Origin: Acidovorax_G lacteus
GTDB lineage: Bacteria; Pseudomonadota; Gammaproteobacteria; Burkholderiales; Burkholderiaceae_C
Length of the DNA: 64,000 nucleotides
Direction: 5' to 3'
NCBI RefSeq assembly: GCF_039540375.1
Contig: NZ_BAABEX010000027.1
Location: 20,340 to 84,339, forward strand
The stretch's first letter is position 1, and each line of letters begins with the position of its first letter. A model generated the notes under the pieces. The model was not told the origin of the DNA, searched no databases, and worked only from the letters and a program-made list of their open reading frames with translations. Shown here one piece after another: positions 63,448 to 64,000 of this stretch. Position numbers and translations under genes: made by a program.

Positions 63448-63927
63448 ATGAAGCGCTCTATTCAAAAGGGTTTTACCCTGATCGAACTGATGATCGTGGT
63501 GGCGATCATCGGTATTCTGGCCGCAGTGGCTCTGCCTGCTTATCAAGACTACACGGTGCGCGCACGTGTATCCGAAGTGATTCTTGCGGCGTCGTCGTGC
63601 CGTACAACCGTCACTGAAGCCCTGCAGACGTCTCCTAATGCTGACGCGCGATCCGCTATTCAAGGCTGCGCGATTTCGTCTACCAAAATGGTGGTCAGCG
63701 GTATTTCCGACGCCAACGGGGTGATTACGGTTGTTGGTAGTGCGACAGCACTCGGCGGTAACGTGTCGGCAACTACCAATTCGATTATGCTGCGGCCGTA
63801 CATCGGTGCCAACCTCGTCAACGGTACGAACGATGGTGGTCGAGTGATCACCGAATGGCGTTGTGGTCCGGCTGCTACGAATCCGATGCCCGCTAGGTAT
63901 CTGCCCGGTTCCTGCAAGGCTGCTTGA
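63448..63927 (+). CDS. pilA: Type IV major pilin
   Basis: A 159-residue prepilin. Short leader MKRSIQKG, then the N-methylated start FTLIELMIVVAIIGILAAVALPAYQDYTVRARVSE with Glu5, the cleavage and assembly signature. The globular C-terminal part ends with a D-region disulphide pair (CGPAA...GSCKAA), and two other cysteines (SSCRTT, QGCAI) are present. taggagg is a strong ribosome-binding site. The sigma-54 promoter and a following terminator make it a single-gene unit downstream of the signalling cluster. Confidence 0.95.
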   Translation: MKRSIQKGFTLIELMIVVAIIGILAAVALPAYQDYTVRARVSEVILAASSCRTTVTEALQTSPNADARSAIQGCAISSTKMVVSGISDANGVITVVGSATALGGNVSATTNSIMLRPYIGANLVNGTNDGGRVITEWRCGPAATNPMPARYLPGSCKAA

Positions 63928-63948
63928 TTGCTGATCTTGCTATCCGAG

Positions 63949-63978
63949 GAGGCCGCCCTGCGCGGCCTCTTTCTTTTT
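63949..63978 (+). terminator. Rho-independent terminator of pilA
   Basis: GAGGCCGC (63949-63956) pairs with GCGGCCTC (63962-63969), followed by a T-rich run (TTTCTTTTTT). Confidence 0.9.
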
Positions 63979-64000
63979 TCTCTGGAACAATCTGACGTAT

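Overview
The window reads as chromosomal DNA of a GC-rich betaproteobacterium of the Comamonadaceae, closest in feel to Acidovorax and relatives. The basis is gene content and order (metX-metW behind a SAM-II aptamer, lptD-surA-rsmA, recA-recX, sucC-sucD, a short type-2 ArgC, kdsD-kdsC-lptC), very GC-rich third codon positions, and a palindromic repeat family of a kind I associate with this family. No rRNA, tRNA, complete insertion sequence, prophage or CRISPR array was recognised. Identifications come from reading motifs and overall protein similarity; no search was run.

Layout. 1-5.2 kb: end of a cyclic-nucleotide-binding protein, a Pro/Ala-rich unknown, apt, and a large GAF/PAS/GGDEF/EAL regulator. 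5.2-9.5 kb: a Kef-type antiporter divergent from the overlapping kdsD-kdsC-lptC genes for Kdo synthesis and LPS transport. 9.5-13.3 kb: an SDR enzyme, an SbtA/SbtB-like bicarbonate transporter and PII-like pair, and two tandem glycine-rich RNA-binding proteins. 13.4-16.2 kb: two riboswitch-led units, a Mn-type (yybP-ykoY) leader before a UPF0016/TMEM165 exporter and SAM-II plus terminator before metX-metW. 16.3-31.2 kb: mixed metabolism (GDPD lipoprotein, quinone-reductase-like flavoprotein, MerR regulator, OtnI-like isomerase, MCP, M20 peptidase, lipase-like hydrolase, MFS, YbjQ, IPTL-CTERM-like protein, DUF3617, diguanylate cyclase, rsmE). 30-36 kb: an AmgK-like kinase divergent from lptD-surA-rsmA. 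36-38 kb: a barstar/barnase-like pair beside a gene-free, palindrome-rich stretch. 38-46 kb: maeB, a diguanylate cyclase, and a beta-alanine-type catabolic pair (mmsA and omega-aminotransferase) with a divergent LysR. 46-48.4 kb: an AT-richer lipoprotein gene and a miniature rod protein. 48.5-56 kb: N-formylglutamate amidohydrolase-like gene, MarR, recA with an unusual downstream array, recX, argC, sucCD. 56-64 kb: one signalling cluster: Ser/Thr kinase, PP2C phosphatase, FHA protein, CHASE2 nucleotide cyclase, class-II-type phosphodiesterase, then pilA behind a sigma-54 promoter.

The most unusual feature is the recA-recX interval. The last 25 codons of recA plus its stop and flank form a roughly 104-bp unit that is followed by four more tandem copies, one carrying a different RecA-like tail. 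This could be a reservoir of alternative RecA C-termini, a set of structured RNA hairpins, or a simple expansion. Second is a dispersed element of about 58 bp with two stems. It occurs at least six times, abuts several start codons, and in one case is read in frame inside a dehydrogenase gene. Third is the compact protein-phosphorylation and cyclic-nucleotide cluster directly upstream of the major pilin gene.
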